Source of the DNA: Arhodomonas sp051195215
GTDB taxonomy: Bacteria; Pseudomonadota; Gammaproteobacteria; Nitrococcales; Nitrococcaceae
Reading direction: 5' to 3'
Assembly: GCF_051195215.1 (NCBI RefSeq)
Contig: NZ_JBNAZM010000022.1
Span: forward strand, 1-64,000
DNA: 64,000 bases
Part shown: in pieces, positions 36,089 to 44,245 of the stretch
Layout of the letters: every line of letters starts with the position of its first letter
Position numbering within the stretch: the first letter of the stretch is position 1
The notes under the pieces: generated by a model
What the model was told of the DNA's origin: nothing
What the model saw: only the letters and a program-made list of their open reading frames with translations
The model's database searches: none
Made by a program: the position numbers and the translations under genes

Positions 36089-37359
36089 TGCAGTTTCACC
36101 TTCGCTGACCCCGTACGCCGGAGCCAGTCGCTCAGCATCATGGCCAGGGTGCGGGGCAGCCCCAGCAATGCCCTCTGATGGGCACGGTAGAGCATGCGGT
36201 ATGCCGCTTTGGCAGCCAGCCCGCTCAAGCTCAGGCTCATGCCCGTGGCCGGGCCGATGATGCGGCCGAGGGCGTCGTAACGGGCGAGCGAGACGAGCGA
36301 TCCCATGTCCTCGTACTGGAACGGTTCCTGCGGACGGCCGCCGATGAGCGTGGGGAGCGCAGTGGCGAGGTATTCCGCCTGTTGCCGGGCGGCCTGGGCC
36401 CGTGGCGGCACGACGGCGCCGTCCTTGCCGCCCTCGTTGTGGGCGCAGTCACCGATGGCGAAGATCCGGTCCTGCCCCCGTGCGCGCAGGTGCCCGTCCA
36501 CCCGGATTCGATCGCGCTCGCAGATGTCCAGGTCCGTGAAGGTTCGGGCGACGGCCGGACCGCGTACGCCGGCAGCCCATACGGTGAGGTCCGAGCGCAG
36601 CTCGCGGCCGTCGTCGAGGCGCACCTGGGTGGCGTCCACCTCGGCCACGCCGACGCCGAAAAGCAGCCGGACTCCAAGCCGGTCCAGCACGCGCGCGGCG
36701 TTCTCCGCGATATGGTCTGGCAGCGGTGGTAGCAGACGCGGCGCACGCTCGATCAGGCTGATCTCGACGCCCTGGCCGGGGAGGTCCAGGCCGTAGGCCC
36801 GCGCCACCTCGGCGGCGTGGCAGATCTCGGCGGCGAGCTCGACGCCCGTGGCGCCACCGCCGACGATGGTGATCCGCGCCGGCGTGCCCGCTCCGTACGC
36901 TGTCCGTCCGAGGGTCGCGAGCAGGCTGTTGTGAAGATCCTCGGCGTCTTCGCGGCTCTCCAGCGTCATGGCGTGCTCGGCAACGCCCGGGGTACCGAAA
37001 TCCTCGAGGGCACTGCCGAGGGCGAGTACGAGGTAATCGTATTCGAGGCGGCGGGCGGGTAGAACTTCTCGACCGCGGTGATCGTTGACCGCGGCGACTT
37101 GCAGGTGGCGCTGCGCTGCGTCGAGGCCGGTTACCGCACCGAGTGTGAAGCGGAAGCCATGGCGCCGGGCGAGTGCGTTATACGGCAGCTCGTCCTGAAA
37201 CGAATCCAGTGTGCCCGCGGCCACCTGGTGGTACAGCGGTTTCCATAGATGCGTCGGATGCCTGTCGACGAGCGTAACCCGCAGATCGCCCTGGTCGGCG
37301 AGTCTGGCGGCGAGATCGGCGCCGCCCGCGCCGCCTCCGGCAATGATGACCTCTCGCAT
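36085..37359 (-). CDS. ndh: Type II NADH dehydrogenase (NDH-2)
   Basis: The 424-residue flavoprotein has an N-terminal FAD site (VIIAGGGAGGADLAARLAD), a central NADH-binding GxGxxG (ITIVGGGATGVELAAEI) and the conserved segment IFAIGDCA. It oxidises NADH and reduces quinone without pumping protons. A C-terminal region (about 375-420) probably mediates membrane association. It converges on nosL with a 4-bp overlap. Whether it feeds denitrification electron flow is speculation. Confidence 0.92.
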   Translation of the reverse strand: MREVIIAGGGAGGADLAARLADQGDLRVTLVDRHPTHLWKPLYHQVAAGTLDSFQDELPYNALARRHGFRFTLGAVTGLDAAQRHLQVAAVNDHRGREVLPARRLEYDYLVLALGSALEDFGTPGVAEHAMTLESREDAEDLHNSLLATLGRTAYGAGTPARITIVGGGATGVELAAEICHAAEVARAYGLDLPGQGVEISLIERAPRLLPPLPDHIAENAARVLDRLGVRLLFGVGVAEVDATQVRLDDGRELRSDLTVWAAGVRGPAVARTFTDLDICERDRIRVDGHLRARGQDRIFAIGDCAHNEGGKDGAVVPPRAQAARQQAEYLATALPTLIGGRPQEPFQYEDMGSLVSLARYDALGRIIGPATGMSLSLSGLAAKAAYRMLYRAHQRALLGLPRTLAMMLSDWLRRTGSAKVKLH

Positions 37360-37841
37360 CGTGTTTCCCGTCCGTTATTCAGTGACGTCTCCCCGGGCCG
37401 CCGGATCCTTCCCGGTTCCCCGGGCCGGAAACCGTTTTAGCGTTTCCTTTGCGGCGAGATCAAACGCCGCACCGGCAGCATTTGACGGGACACGTCACCG
37501 TCACTAGTCTTTTGTGCGCTAAGGGAAGGCGGTGCGAACCAGCGACAGGCGGCATACGGATGTGAATCTTCCCGACGAACTCCTCTCGACGCTTTCGAAC
37601 GGTGACCACGCAACCGGTGCGCGACCCGGCTGTGTCGTGACCACTTGCGCATTTGCCTTACCGGCCGTCTCGTGCGCGCCGGTACAGTCTCGTCGGTTGT
37701 CCAGCCTGGCAGTGTCTGCCGTCGTGCGGGTCCACGCCGAACGGCAGCGCCGTGAATCTGTAGCAGAGAATAATAATTGGTAATCCTTGGTTTCTCTTTT
37801 CGGGTGCGGGCAGCGAAAACGAGTAACGAGCCGATCTGATC
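37360..37841. other. 482-bp intergenic region, no gene recognised
   Basis: The region lies between the divergent ndh and lipoprotein genes. I see two direct copies of CCCCGGGCCG about 24 bp apart near 37394 and 37418, an imperfect inverted TGACGG/CCGTCA near 37482-37503, and no convincing ORF, tRNA or terminator. Confidence 0.5.
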
Positions 37842-39104
37842 ATGGAGAACGTCGTGCAACGGAACACGGATACGGAAAGAAAGGTTCGCCAGGGTGTGGC
37901 CACAGCGTGGCCAATCAAGGCTGGTTTCATCGTCGCGGCCCTTGCCGTGCTCTCGGCATGTGGCGGCGGTGGTGGTGACGATGGTGGCGACAACGGCGGT
38001 CCCGGCGACGGTGGCGATCCCGGCGGGCCCGGGGCGGAGCAGACCTTGCACACCATCGAGCCCGCCCGTTTCACCAGCGAAGAGACCGTGGCGCTGCTCG
38101 CGCCGGGATCCGTCTATTCGGAAACGGTCGGGTTTACCCGCATGGGCATGATGTTCATCGGGCCCATGATGGACCCCACGGCCGGCGACCGGATGGCGGG
38201 CACGGAGCCCTGCGGCCTCGAGGGGCGCAGGGTCAAGCTCGGGCAGCAGAACGAGGACGTTGCGTCACCATTCACCGGTGCCCTGTTCGACATGTTGGAG
38301 ACCGACGCCGAAAACTGTCGCGAAGGTGACGACGAGGTCGCCGAAAATGCGCTGGCGTCGTTCGCTGACGGCTATCGCCGCACGGGTTATCCGATCACCG
38401 GGCCGGGAAGCGGCGATATCGCCACGCAGAACGTATTCATCGGCTACGAGGAATCCGGACGCTCCTTGGACGAGCCGTTCATCGCGCGCCTCACCTTCGA
38501 CAGTGATTCATCGTTCGAATGGGCGCGCCGCTGGCAGGGCCACGTCCGTCTGTCCCGCGACGGCACCGGCGACAGCTTCGGCACAGCCGGTGGTGAGACA
38601 TATCTGTACCAGGTCAGCCGGTACCTGAACCGGCACGACGACAATGCCAATGTGCGGCTGGTGCAGACTGGCTCTGCGGACGAGGCATTCTGGATGGCAT
38701 ACGATCCGAGGGCCGGTATGGAGCCCGAAGATGGCCGTGTGGAGCGCTATCGTGGCCTCTATGGCATCGAATGGGTCAAGGTGGCCGACGAAGCGCTGCC
38801 GTCGACCTGCCCGAGCGGTCGGTTCCAGGTCGAAACACGGCAGGACCTGGTGACCCGTCCCATGCCGGAGGATCAGCGCTACCTGATGCACGATGGCAGC
38901 GAAGTCGTCACCGGCGTCGTTCACATGCGCGACCAAAGTGGCAATGAAGCGACCGTGACCTACGACGGCACCGCCGACGCGGTAACCGTCGAGCTCAACG
39001 ACCGCCCGCCGAGGACCTACACCTACGCCGACATCGAAGCCATCACCAAGGAGCTCTGTGCGCCGGAGGCCTTTGCCGGCCGGCTTGCCCGCATGCCGGA
39101 GTGA
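37842..39104 (+). CDS. Lipoprotein of unknown function
   Basis: The 420-residue protein has a predicted lipobox LSAC with Cys40, after an unusually long 26-residue polar leader and a short hydrophobic stretch (AGFIVAALAVL). A Gly/Asp-rich linker (41-64) follows the lipidated Cys. The rest is acidic and soluble-looking, with no family I recognise. No clear ribosome-binding site precedes the ATG. In-frame GTGs at 37854 or 37896 would shorten the leader. A 15-bp hairpin starts 8 bp after the stop. Codon usage looks like that of its neighbours, so the frame is probably real. Confidence 0.75.
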   Translation: MENVVQRNTDTERKVRQGVATAWPIKAGFIVAALAVLSACGGGGGDDGGDNGGPGDGGDPGGPGAEQTLHTIEPARFTSEETVALLAPGSVYSETVGFTRMGMMFIGPMMDPTAGDRMAGTEPCGLEGRRVKLGQQNEDVASPFTGALFDMLETDAENCREGDDEVAENALASFADGYRRTGYPITGPGSGDIATQNVFIGYEESGRSLDEPFIARLTFDSDSSFEWARRWQGHVRLSRDGTGDSFGTAGGETYLYQVSRYLNRHDDNANVRLVQTGSADEAFWMAYDPRAGMEPEDGRVERYRGLYGIEWVKVADEALPSTCPSGRFQVETRQDLVTRPMPEDQRYLMHDGSEVVTGVVHMRDQSGNEATVTYDGTADAVTVELNDRPPRTYTYADIEAITKELCAPEAFAGRLARMPE

Positions 39105-39418
39105 TGCCGGTTGCCGCCGGGTCGGGTCGAAACAGCGGCCCGGCCCGGCGGCAGGGCACGTAGCGATTCGCGGATTCGTTTGGCGAGGACGCTTCGGTTT
39201 GCTCCGGCTTCAGGCCGACCTTCCATTGAATACCGATTGATACCGCTCGTCCGGCAACTAGTCATCAAAGGTGGTGTGGGTCAGGAAATCCGGTGAGCGG
39301 CTGTTTCTCGCAGCGGCTTTCGGCACGATTTCTGCCACCATGTAGCACTCCACTAATACCACCCAACGGCCGGCCCTTGTTAGAAGCAGAGGTTCTCTCA
39401 ACGCTCAGGAGTGCCAGG
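39105..39418. other. 314-bp intergenic region with a strong hairpin
   Basis: TGCCGCCGGGTCGGG (39112-39126) pairs with 39139-39153 over 15 bp (one wobble) with a 12-base loop. No T tract follows. The remainder has no gene I can support. An AGGAG at 39405-39409 serves the next gene. Confidence 0.6.
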
Positions 39419-39988
39419 ATGGGTAACAAGAAAATCCTGCTGATCACCGGCGACTTTACCGAAGACTACGAGACCATGGTGCCCTTTCAGGCGCTCATGG
39501 CCGTCGGCCACCAGGTGCATGCGGTTTGTCCGGACAAGCAAGCGGGCGACACGGTCGCGACCGCGATCCACGATTTCGAGGGGGATCAGACCTACACTGA
39601 GAAATCCGGCCACCACTTTACTCTGAATGCGAGTTTTGATCGGGTCGACGTCAACGAGTACGACGCACTGGTAATCCCCGGTGGCCGGGCACCGGAGTAC
39701 CTGCGCCTGAACGCGGGCGTGCTGACGCTGGTGCGGCACTTCTTCGAAGCGGACAAGCCGGTGGCGGCGATCTGTCACGGGGCTCAGCTGCTCGCGGCAG
39801 CGGGCGTGCTCAGGGGACGTGTCTGCTCCGCTTATCCGGCCTGCAAACCGGAGGTGGAGCTCGCAGGCGCCGAGTATGCCGATATCGCCGTCGATACGGC
39901 GGTCACTGACGGCAACCTGGTCACAGCACCGGCATGGCCGGCGCATCCGGCCTGGTTGTCACGGTTCATGACGCTGTTGAACGACTGA
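39419..39988 (+). CDS. DJ-1/PfpI family protein
   Basis: The 189-residue class I glutamine amidotransferase-like protein contains the nucleophile elbow AICHGAQ with Cys119 followed by His120, and YDALVIPGGRAPEYLR upstream. Relatives are glyoxalase III/deglycase-like stress proteins or intracellular PfpI proteases; the exact activity is not readable. AGGAG at 39405-39409 supports the ATG. A longer frame upstream lacks family similarity. Confidence 0.9.
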   Translation: MGNKKILLITGDFTEDYETMVPFQALMAVGHQVHAVCPDKQAGDTVATAIHDFEGDQTYTEKSGHHFTLNASFDRVDVNEYDALVIPGGRAPEYLRLNAGVLTLVRHFFEADKPVAAICHGAQLLAAAGVLRGRVCSAYPACKPEVELAGAEYADIAVDTAVTDGNLVTAPAWPAHPAWLSRFMTLLND

Positions 39989-40044
39989 ACCCGACAGCGG
40001 GCAGTATCCCGATACTGCCCGTCGATTGCCAGCGAGATTTCAGC

Positions 40045-40398
40045 ATGTGTCAGCTGTTTACCAATGCCGACCCCACCCTGTGGAGTAGTGCAACCCGTTC
40101 TCTGCGTATTGACGGCATGGTTACCAGCGTGCGACTGGAGAATTTCTTCTGGACTATTCTGGAGGAAATCGCCAAGCGGGACGGGATGAATCTACCGCAG
40201 ATGATTACGCAGCTCTACCACGAATCGATAGATTCCGGGCATGACCCCGGGAACTTCACCTCGTTTCTGCGAGTGTGCGCGGTGCGTTATCTGACCCTGC
40301 AGTTAAGCGGCGATATTCCCCACCAAACGAACATCCCGATCCGTTCACTGGACGCAGACCGCATTCTGGCCAGGGAGTTCGAGCAACAGCACTGCTGA
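40045..40398 (+). CDS. Ribbon-helix-helix domain protein
   Basis: The 117-residue protein has a central segment SVRLENFFWTILEEIAKRDG that fits the RHH_4-type ribbon-helix-helix domain found in small proteobacterial proteins. The following part (LPQMITQLYHE to FTSFLRVCAVRYL) is also family-like. Such domains usually bind DNA as dimers, but targets are unknown. I use the ATG at 40045 because the family begins MC-L-F. It lies 56 bp after the DJ-1 gene and is probably transcribed with it. Confidence 0.75.
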   Translation: MCQLFTNADPTLWSSATRSLRIDGMVTSVRLENFFWTILEEIAKRDGMNLPQMITQLYHESIDSGHDPGNFTSFLRVCAVRYLTLQLSGDIPHQTNIPIRSLDADRILAREFEQQHC

Positions 40399-40938
40399 AC
40401 CATCGTTTCGGCCGGTAAGGCAACCGGTTGTCGGATGCATGCGCTTTGTAAAGCACCCTGGACGAGCGTCCCCGGGCCGGGCACCCATTGGGTATCGCAG
40501 GCGACGTCGCGGACCGATTGACGACGTCTATTGACGCGTAGAAAAAAGCCATCGATCAGGGGGTTGTGGCGCGCGTTGTGCGGTGCCACAATATCTTTGC
40601 CCCGGTGGTGAGCGCCCCGGGGTATCGTCGTTTGGGCCGGTTCGGTATATGAGGACCCGGCCATAAGTGTTGCCACCGTTGAGTCTTTCCGTGTCTCTGT
40701 TGCCGCGTGGTGTGTACCGTCGAGGTGTGCGCCTGGGGGCGCAGTGACACGGGGGCGGCCCCCGGGGTTCCGGCAGGCGTCCGCCTGGAGTCAGCGCCTC
40801 GGTAACCGATCCGGATTTGCGTTGCTTGCGGTTGTGTAGCCCGTGGCTGCAGTACGCGCCCCACGCTTTGCCGGCTCGGCCGACGGCACGCCGCCGAGGT
40901 GACAACACTTATGGCCGGGTCGGCAATGGGGGCGTGTC
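40399..40938. other. 540-bp intergenic region, hairpin-rich
   Basis: There is no supportable ORF. TTGTGGC (40564-40570) pairs with GCCACAA (40585-40591), and the bounded element at 40655-40920 is described separately. The density of perfect stems suggests a structured transcript or an inserted element. Confidence 0.5.
40655..40920. mobile_element. Candidate MITE-like or structured-RNA element with 23-bp inverted ends
   Basis: The 23 bases at 40655-40677 are the reverse complement of 40898-40920 with a single mismatch, and 18 bases (40655-40672 against 40903-40920) match perfectly. The 220-bp interior contains three compact hairpins: TGCGCC/GGCGCA (40728-40743), a G/C stem at 40751-40763 and CAGGCG/CGCCTG (40774-40787). 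No coding frame looks real. I found no target-site duplication in the flanks, so a transposon origin is unproven. It ends 18 bp before the next gene's ATG and could affect its expression. Confidence 0.5.
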
Positions 40939-41328
40939 ATGGTTGAGCAGTTTTTGCGTGTTGCGGATGATCTGGGTTGGGATGTCGGCGATCAGATTGC
41001 CAAGCTCGAGGAGTTTGCCGAGCATTTCGGGGTGAGCGGGCGACTCGAGGAGTTTCTCGAGCGCCGCGGCATTGCCGGATCGGCACGGCGTGATCTCAAG
41101 CGGGTGCGCGATACCCTGCTGGATTTCGTCGAGGTGCTGGGTAATCGCGGAGCGATGAATCACTTTCTCCAGCGTGAGCTGCGCCTGGCCGCGGAGGCTG
41201 CCGCCCGGGCGCGGGCGGAAGCGGCCGCCCAGGAGGCGGTGCGCGAGGCCGGCGCGGGTGCTACGCAAGCGGTGCGGGGCACCGGTTTTCTCGGCTGGCT
41301 GCGGCGGCGTACGCGTATCGGGGCGTGA
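40939..41328 (+). CDS. Small protein of unknown function
   Basis: The 129-residue protein is unrecognised. The first 80 residues are helical and amphipathic (FLRVADDLGWDVGDQIAKLE onward). Residues 80-115 are Ala/Arg/Glu-rich and probably coiled coil, and the C-terminus is basic (WLRRRTRIGA). GGGGG at 40928-40932 precedes the ATG. The stop lies 5 bp before the amidotransferase ATG I chose, so the two are likely co-translated. Confidence 0.65.
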   Translation: MVEQFLRVADDLGWDVGDQIAKLEEFAEHFGVSGRLEEFLERRGIAGSARRDLKRVRDTLLDFVEVLGNRGAMNHFLQRELRLAAEAAARARAEAAAQEAVREAGAGATQAVRGTGFLGWLRRRTRIGA

Positions 41329-41333
41329 CAGTC

Positions 41334-42029
41334 ATGCGTATCGGCGTGCTGCTTTGTGACGATCTCCACGAGGGGCTCGAAACCCACTGGACGAGCTACA
41401 GGGCCATGTTCGAGGCCATGCTCTCCCCGGCGGGGCGTGTCCGGGCGTGGCGGTGTCACGCTGACGAGTGGCCGCCGGACCCGACCGAGTGTGATGCCTG
41501 GGTGGTCAGTGGCTCGCGCGCGAGCGTCTACGAGGACAAGTCCTGGATCGTGCGCCTGCTGGCGTTCGTGGCGGACGCTCACGCCGCCGGGCGGTCGCTG
41601 CTCGGAATCTGTTTCGGTCATCAGGTGGTGAATGCCGCCCTCGGTGGCGACGTGGCAAGGGCAGAGTCCGGCTGGGGACTCGGTCTGCACCGTGCAGCGG
41701 TGGTCGAGGACTTCGGCCGCTGGCGGCGCGGCGAAGAGATCGCGCTACTGTCGGTGCACCAGGATCAGGTCGCGCGACCGGCGCCGGGAATGCGTCGGCT
41801 CGCAACGAGCCGGTTCTGCCCGAACTACGTGACGGCAGCGCCCGGCGTGCTGACTGTGCAGGGGCATCCGGAGTTTGATCGGGCGTTCTTCAGCGCGCTT
41901 TTGCCGCGGCTGGTGGAGAAAGCCGGTCAGATCCGCGTGGATCGGGCGCGCGAGAGTCTCGCGCGCCCCGACGACCACGATGCATTCCGTGGGTATGCCT
42001 GTGCGTTTCTGGCCGGTGAGGCGGCCTGA
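41334..42029 (+). CDS. Type 1 glutamine amidotransferase domain protein
   Basis: The 231-residue stand-alone class I amidotransferase has Cys93 in GICFGHQ and the His178/Glu180 pair in GHPEF, so the catalytic triad is complete. It resembles the GMP synthase-like GATase1 proteins annotated YfeJ or gamma-glutamyl hydrolase-like. The ammonia acceptor or substrate is unknown. I prefer the ATG at 41334 (MRIGVLLCDD). A GTG at 41325 overlapping the previous stop is possible. Confidence 0.87.
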   Translation: MRIGVLLCDDLHEGLETHWTSYRAMFEAMLSPAGRVRAWRCHADEWPPDPTECDAWVVSGSRASVYEDKSWIVRLLAFVADAHAAGRSLLGICFGHQVVNAALGGDVARAESGWGLGLHRAAVVEDFGRWRRGEEIALLSVHQDQVARPAPGMRRLATSRFCPNYVTAAPGVLTVQGHPEFDRAFFSALLPRLVEKAGQIRVDRARESLARPDDHDAFRGYACAFLAGEAA

Positions 42030-42227
42030 AGCGCGCGCGTATTGGTGGCATAATGCCGCTCCCATGCCGATTCCGGCCTACGTGTCGCGGCGCGCGCGAT
42101 CGGTGCCGGGCCGACCGGCATGGCAATACACCGTCGTATGCCCGCCAGTACCGGATCGGCCGCTACCGGCCGTGACCCCTCATCCCGGGTGATCCGGTGA
42201 GACAGGCGGGCCAGCCAGCCGGAGCCC

Positions 42228-43670
42228 ATGTCGAATCCGAGTACCCACGCAGCGGCGAGGCAAGTGTATGCCCGTTATCGCGCCATCGTTCCGGACTGGA
42301 ACGCCTTTCTCGACAGCCTGAGCCGTCCGCTCGCGACCACCGTATGGGCGCACCCCTGGCGGATCGGGCGAGAGCGACTGCGCCCCTTGCTCGCTGAGGC
42401 GGGTATCGAGACGACCCCGGTGCCGTGGCATCCCCAAGCCCTGCGCATGCCCGAGGGCGTGGGGGCGGGGGCGCACTGGGGGCTCGCCGCCGGCCTCTAC
42501 CAGCCCCAGGAAGAGGTGGCGATGGTGCCGGTGACGTTGCTGGACCCGCAGCCGGGTGAACGGGTTCTGGACATGTGCGCGGCACCCGGCAACAAGACTG
42601 CCCAGATCGCCGTGGCCATGAACAACACCGGCACGGTGCACGCGAACGAGGTTCAGAAAGGGCGACTCGCGGCGCTGCGCCGGACCGTCAAGCGCCTGGG
42701 GCTGGCGAACGTCACGGTTACGCTGGCGCCGGGCCAGGATCTTTCCCTGCGCAATGGTCCGTTCGACCGCGTGCTCGTGGATGCGCCCTGCAGTGGCGAA
42801 GGCATCTGGCGCAAGGGGCGGGGCGAGCGGGGGCAACGGGCGCTGCAGATCGCCGACGACGCCATGCGCGAGCGCCTCGCCCGCCGTCAGCGCCAGCTGC
42901 TCACTCGTGCCGTGCGTCTTGCGGCGGTGGGCGCGCGCATCGTCTACTCCACCTGCACCATTGCGCCCGAAGAGAATGAAGCCGTGGTGGACGCTGTCCT
43001 GCGCGCGTTTCCCGGGAGACTGCGCGTACGCCCGGCGCGGCTGCCCGGGGTCAATGCATCGGCGGGAGTGACCGCGTGGTCGGGGGTGGAGTATGACGAG
43101 GCGGTGGCCGGCACTGCCCGCGTATGGCCGCACCAGAACGATACGGGTGGGTTCTATGTGGCCGTTCTCGAAAAGGTGGATGGCGTGGAAACGCATGGTG
43201 ATCATGCGCCGCCGCCTGCAGGCGACTCGTCGGAGCTCGCCGCGCTTGCCGAGCGTTTCGGCCTGGCCGAGGCGGCCGTTGAGGGGTTGACTGTGGTGGC
43301 CGGCAGCGGCCGATATCTGCAACTCGCCAGCGCCGACCATCGTCTGCCTCCGGCGCTGGAGGTACAGTCGACCGGGTTGCCGGTGGTGGGGCTGCAGGCG
43401 CGGCCGCCGAAACCCACGACGGCTGCCGCGATGGCCCTCGGGGCAGGAGCGGCCAGGAACTGCCTGGACCTGGATGCTGGCGAGCTTGCCGCATTCATGC
43501 GTCGCGAGCCGTTAACCCGCACGCCTGGGGCACTGGGCCGCATTGGCTCGCGCGGCTACGTTCTGGTGCGTCACCGCGGCTTCGGTATCGGCGTCGCCTG
43601 CACCCGCGGCGCACTGGATCGCCCAGAGGTGTCCCTCGCGAGCCTTTACCCCAAGGCCTGGGGCGTCTGA
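42228..43670 (+). CDS. rsmF: rRNA cytosine-C5 methyltransferase, RsmF-type
   Basis: The 480-residue SAM-dependent NOL1/NOP2/Sun family enzyme has the SAM-binding motif LDMCAAPGNKTAQIA, motif IV DAPCSGEG with Cys188 and motif VI STCT with Cys243, the two cysteines used in m5C chemistry. A C-terminal domain (about 320-475) matches the RsmF layout, and the length equals E. coli RsmF (479 aa), which methylates 16S rRNA C1407. Other RNA targets are possible within the family. GGAG lies just before the ATG. Confidence 0.87.
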   Translation: MSNPSTHAAARQVYARYRAIVPDWNAFLDSLSRPLATTVWAHPWRIGRERLRPLLAEAGIETTPVPWHPQALRMPEGVGAGAHWGLAAGLYQPQEEVAMVPVTLLDPQPGERVLDMCAAPGNKTAQIAVAMNNTGTVHANEVQKGRLAALRRTVKRLGLANVTVTLAPGQDLSLRNGPFDRVLVDAPCSGEGIWRKGRGERGQRALQIADDAMRERLARRQRQLLTRAVRLAAVGARIVYSTCTIAPEENEAVVDAVLRAFPGRLRVRPARLPGVNASAGVTAWSGVEYDEAVAGTARVWPHQNDTGGFYVAVLEKVDGVETHGDHAPPPAGDSSELAALAERFGLAEAAVEGLTVVAGSGRYLQLASADHRLPPALEVQSTGLPVVGLQARPPKPTTAAAMALGAGAARNCLDLDAGELAAFMRREPLTRTPGALGRIGSRGYVLVRHRGFGIGVACTRGALDRPEVSLASLYPKAWGV

Positions 43671-43690
43671 GACCCGGAGGCGGGGGCGTG

Positions 43691-44167
43691 TCAGTCGCGC
43701 TGGCGCTCCTGCTCGGTGATGGTCGCGGCACGTTCACGCAGGTAGCGCAGCACGCGGAGCGTTGTGCGCATATCCTCCTCGTCGAGCCCCTCCACCATTT
43801 CCTCGCGAAGTTCCGCAGCAACCGCCATGATGCGGTCGAGCATGCGGTGAGCGCGTTCGGTGAGGTAGATACGGTTGCGCCGCCGGTCTTCCTGGCAGGC
43901 GCGGCGTTCGATCCAGCCGTCGGCAGCGAGCCGGTCGAGCAGCCGGACGACCGTCGGGGGCTCGATACCGGTGCGAGCGGCGAGCTCACGTTGCGTCAGC
44001 CCTTCGCCGCCGCGGGAGATGTTGAGCAGGGTGCGCCATTTCGCCTGGCTGAGTCCCAGCGGGCGCAGGCGCACATCTAGAGCCTGACGCCATTGTTGGG
44101 CGGTCTCGTTGAGCATCAGGGCGAGGCCGTCGACCAGGGCGGCGTCAGGGCGGTTGGTTTCAGTCAT
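43691..44167 (-). CDS. MarR-family regulator
   Basis: The 158-residue winged-helix regulator has a recognition region LTQRELAARTGIEPPTVVRLLDRLAADGWIERR and wing DRRRNRIYLT, typical MarR/SlyA features. The ligand and targets are unknown. A perfect GATTCG-GTTA-CGAATC palindrome lies 18 bp upstream, suggesting autoregulation. It follows hexR on the same strand after 78 bp. No obvious ribosome-binding site precedes the ATG. Confidence 0.9.
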   Translation of the reverse strand: MTETNRPDAALVDGLALMLNETAQQWRQALDVRLRPLGLSQAKWRTLLNISRGGEGLTQRELAARTGIEPPTVVRLLDRLAADGWIERRACQEDRRRNRIYLTERAHRMLDRIMAVAAELREEMVEGLDEEDMRTTLRVLRYLRERAATITEQERQRD

Positions 44168-44184
44168 CTTCTGGGGTCTGCAAC

Positions 44185-44200
44185 GATTCGGTTACGAATC
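44185..44200. promoter_or_regulatory. Candidate MarR autoregulatory operator
   Basis: GATTCG-GTTA-CGAATC is a perfect 6+6 inverted repeat immediately upstream of the marR gene. Confidence 0.5.
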
Positions 44201-44245
44201 ATGATACCAGCGTGCCGCGCCCATCCAAGCGCTGCGTACCGCCGT

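Noticed and set aside
40528..40908. 126-codon leftward frame across the inverted-repeat element
   Set aside because: Arg/Pro/Gly-rich, no ribosome-binding site, and no similarity to transposases that I can recognise.
40655..40920. Reading the inverted ends as retron a1/a2 repeats
   Set aside because: No reverse transcriptase gene is adjacent, so a retron is not supported.
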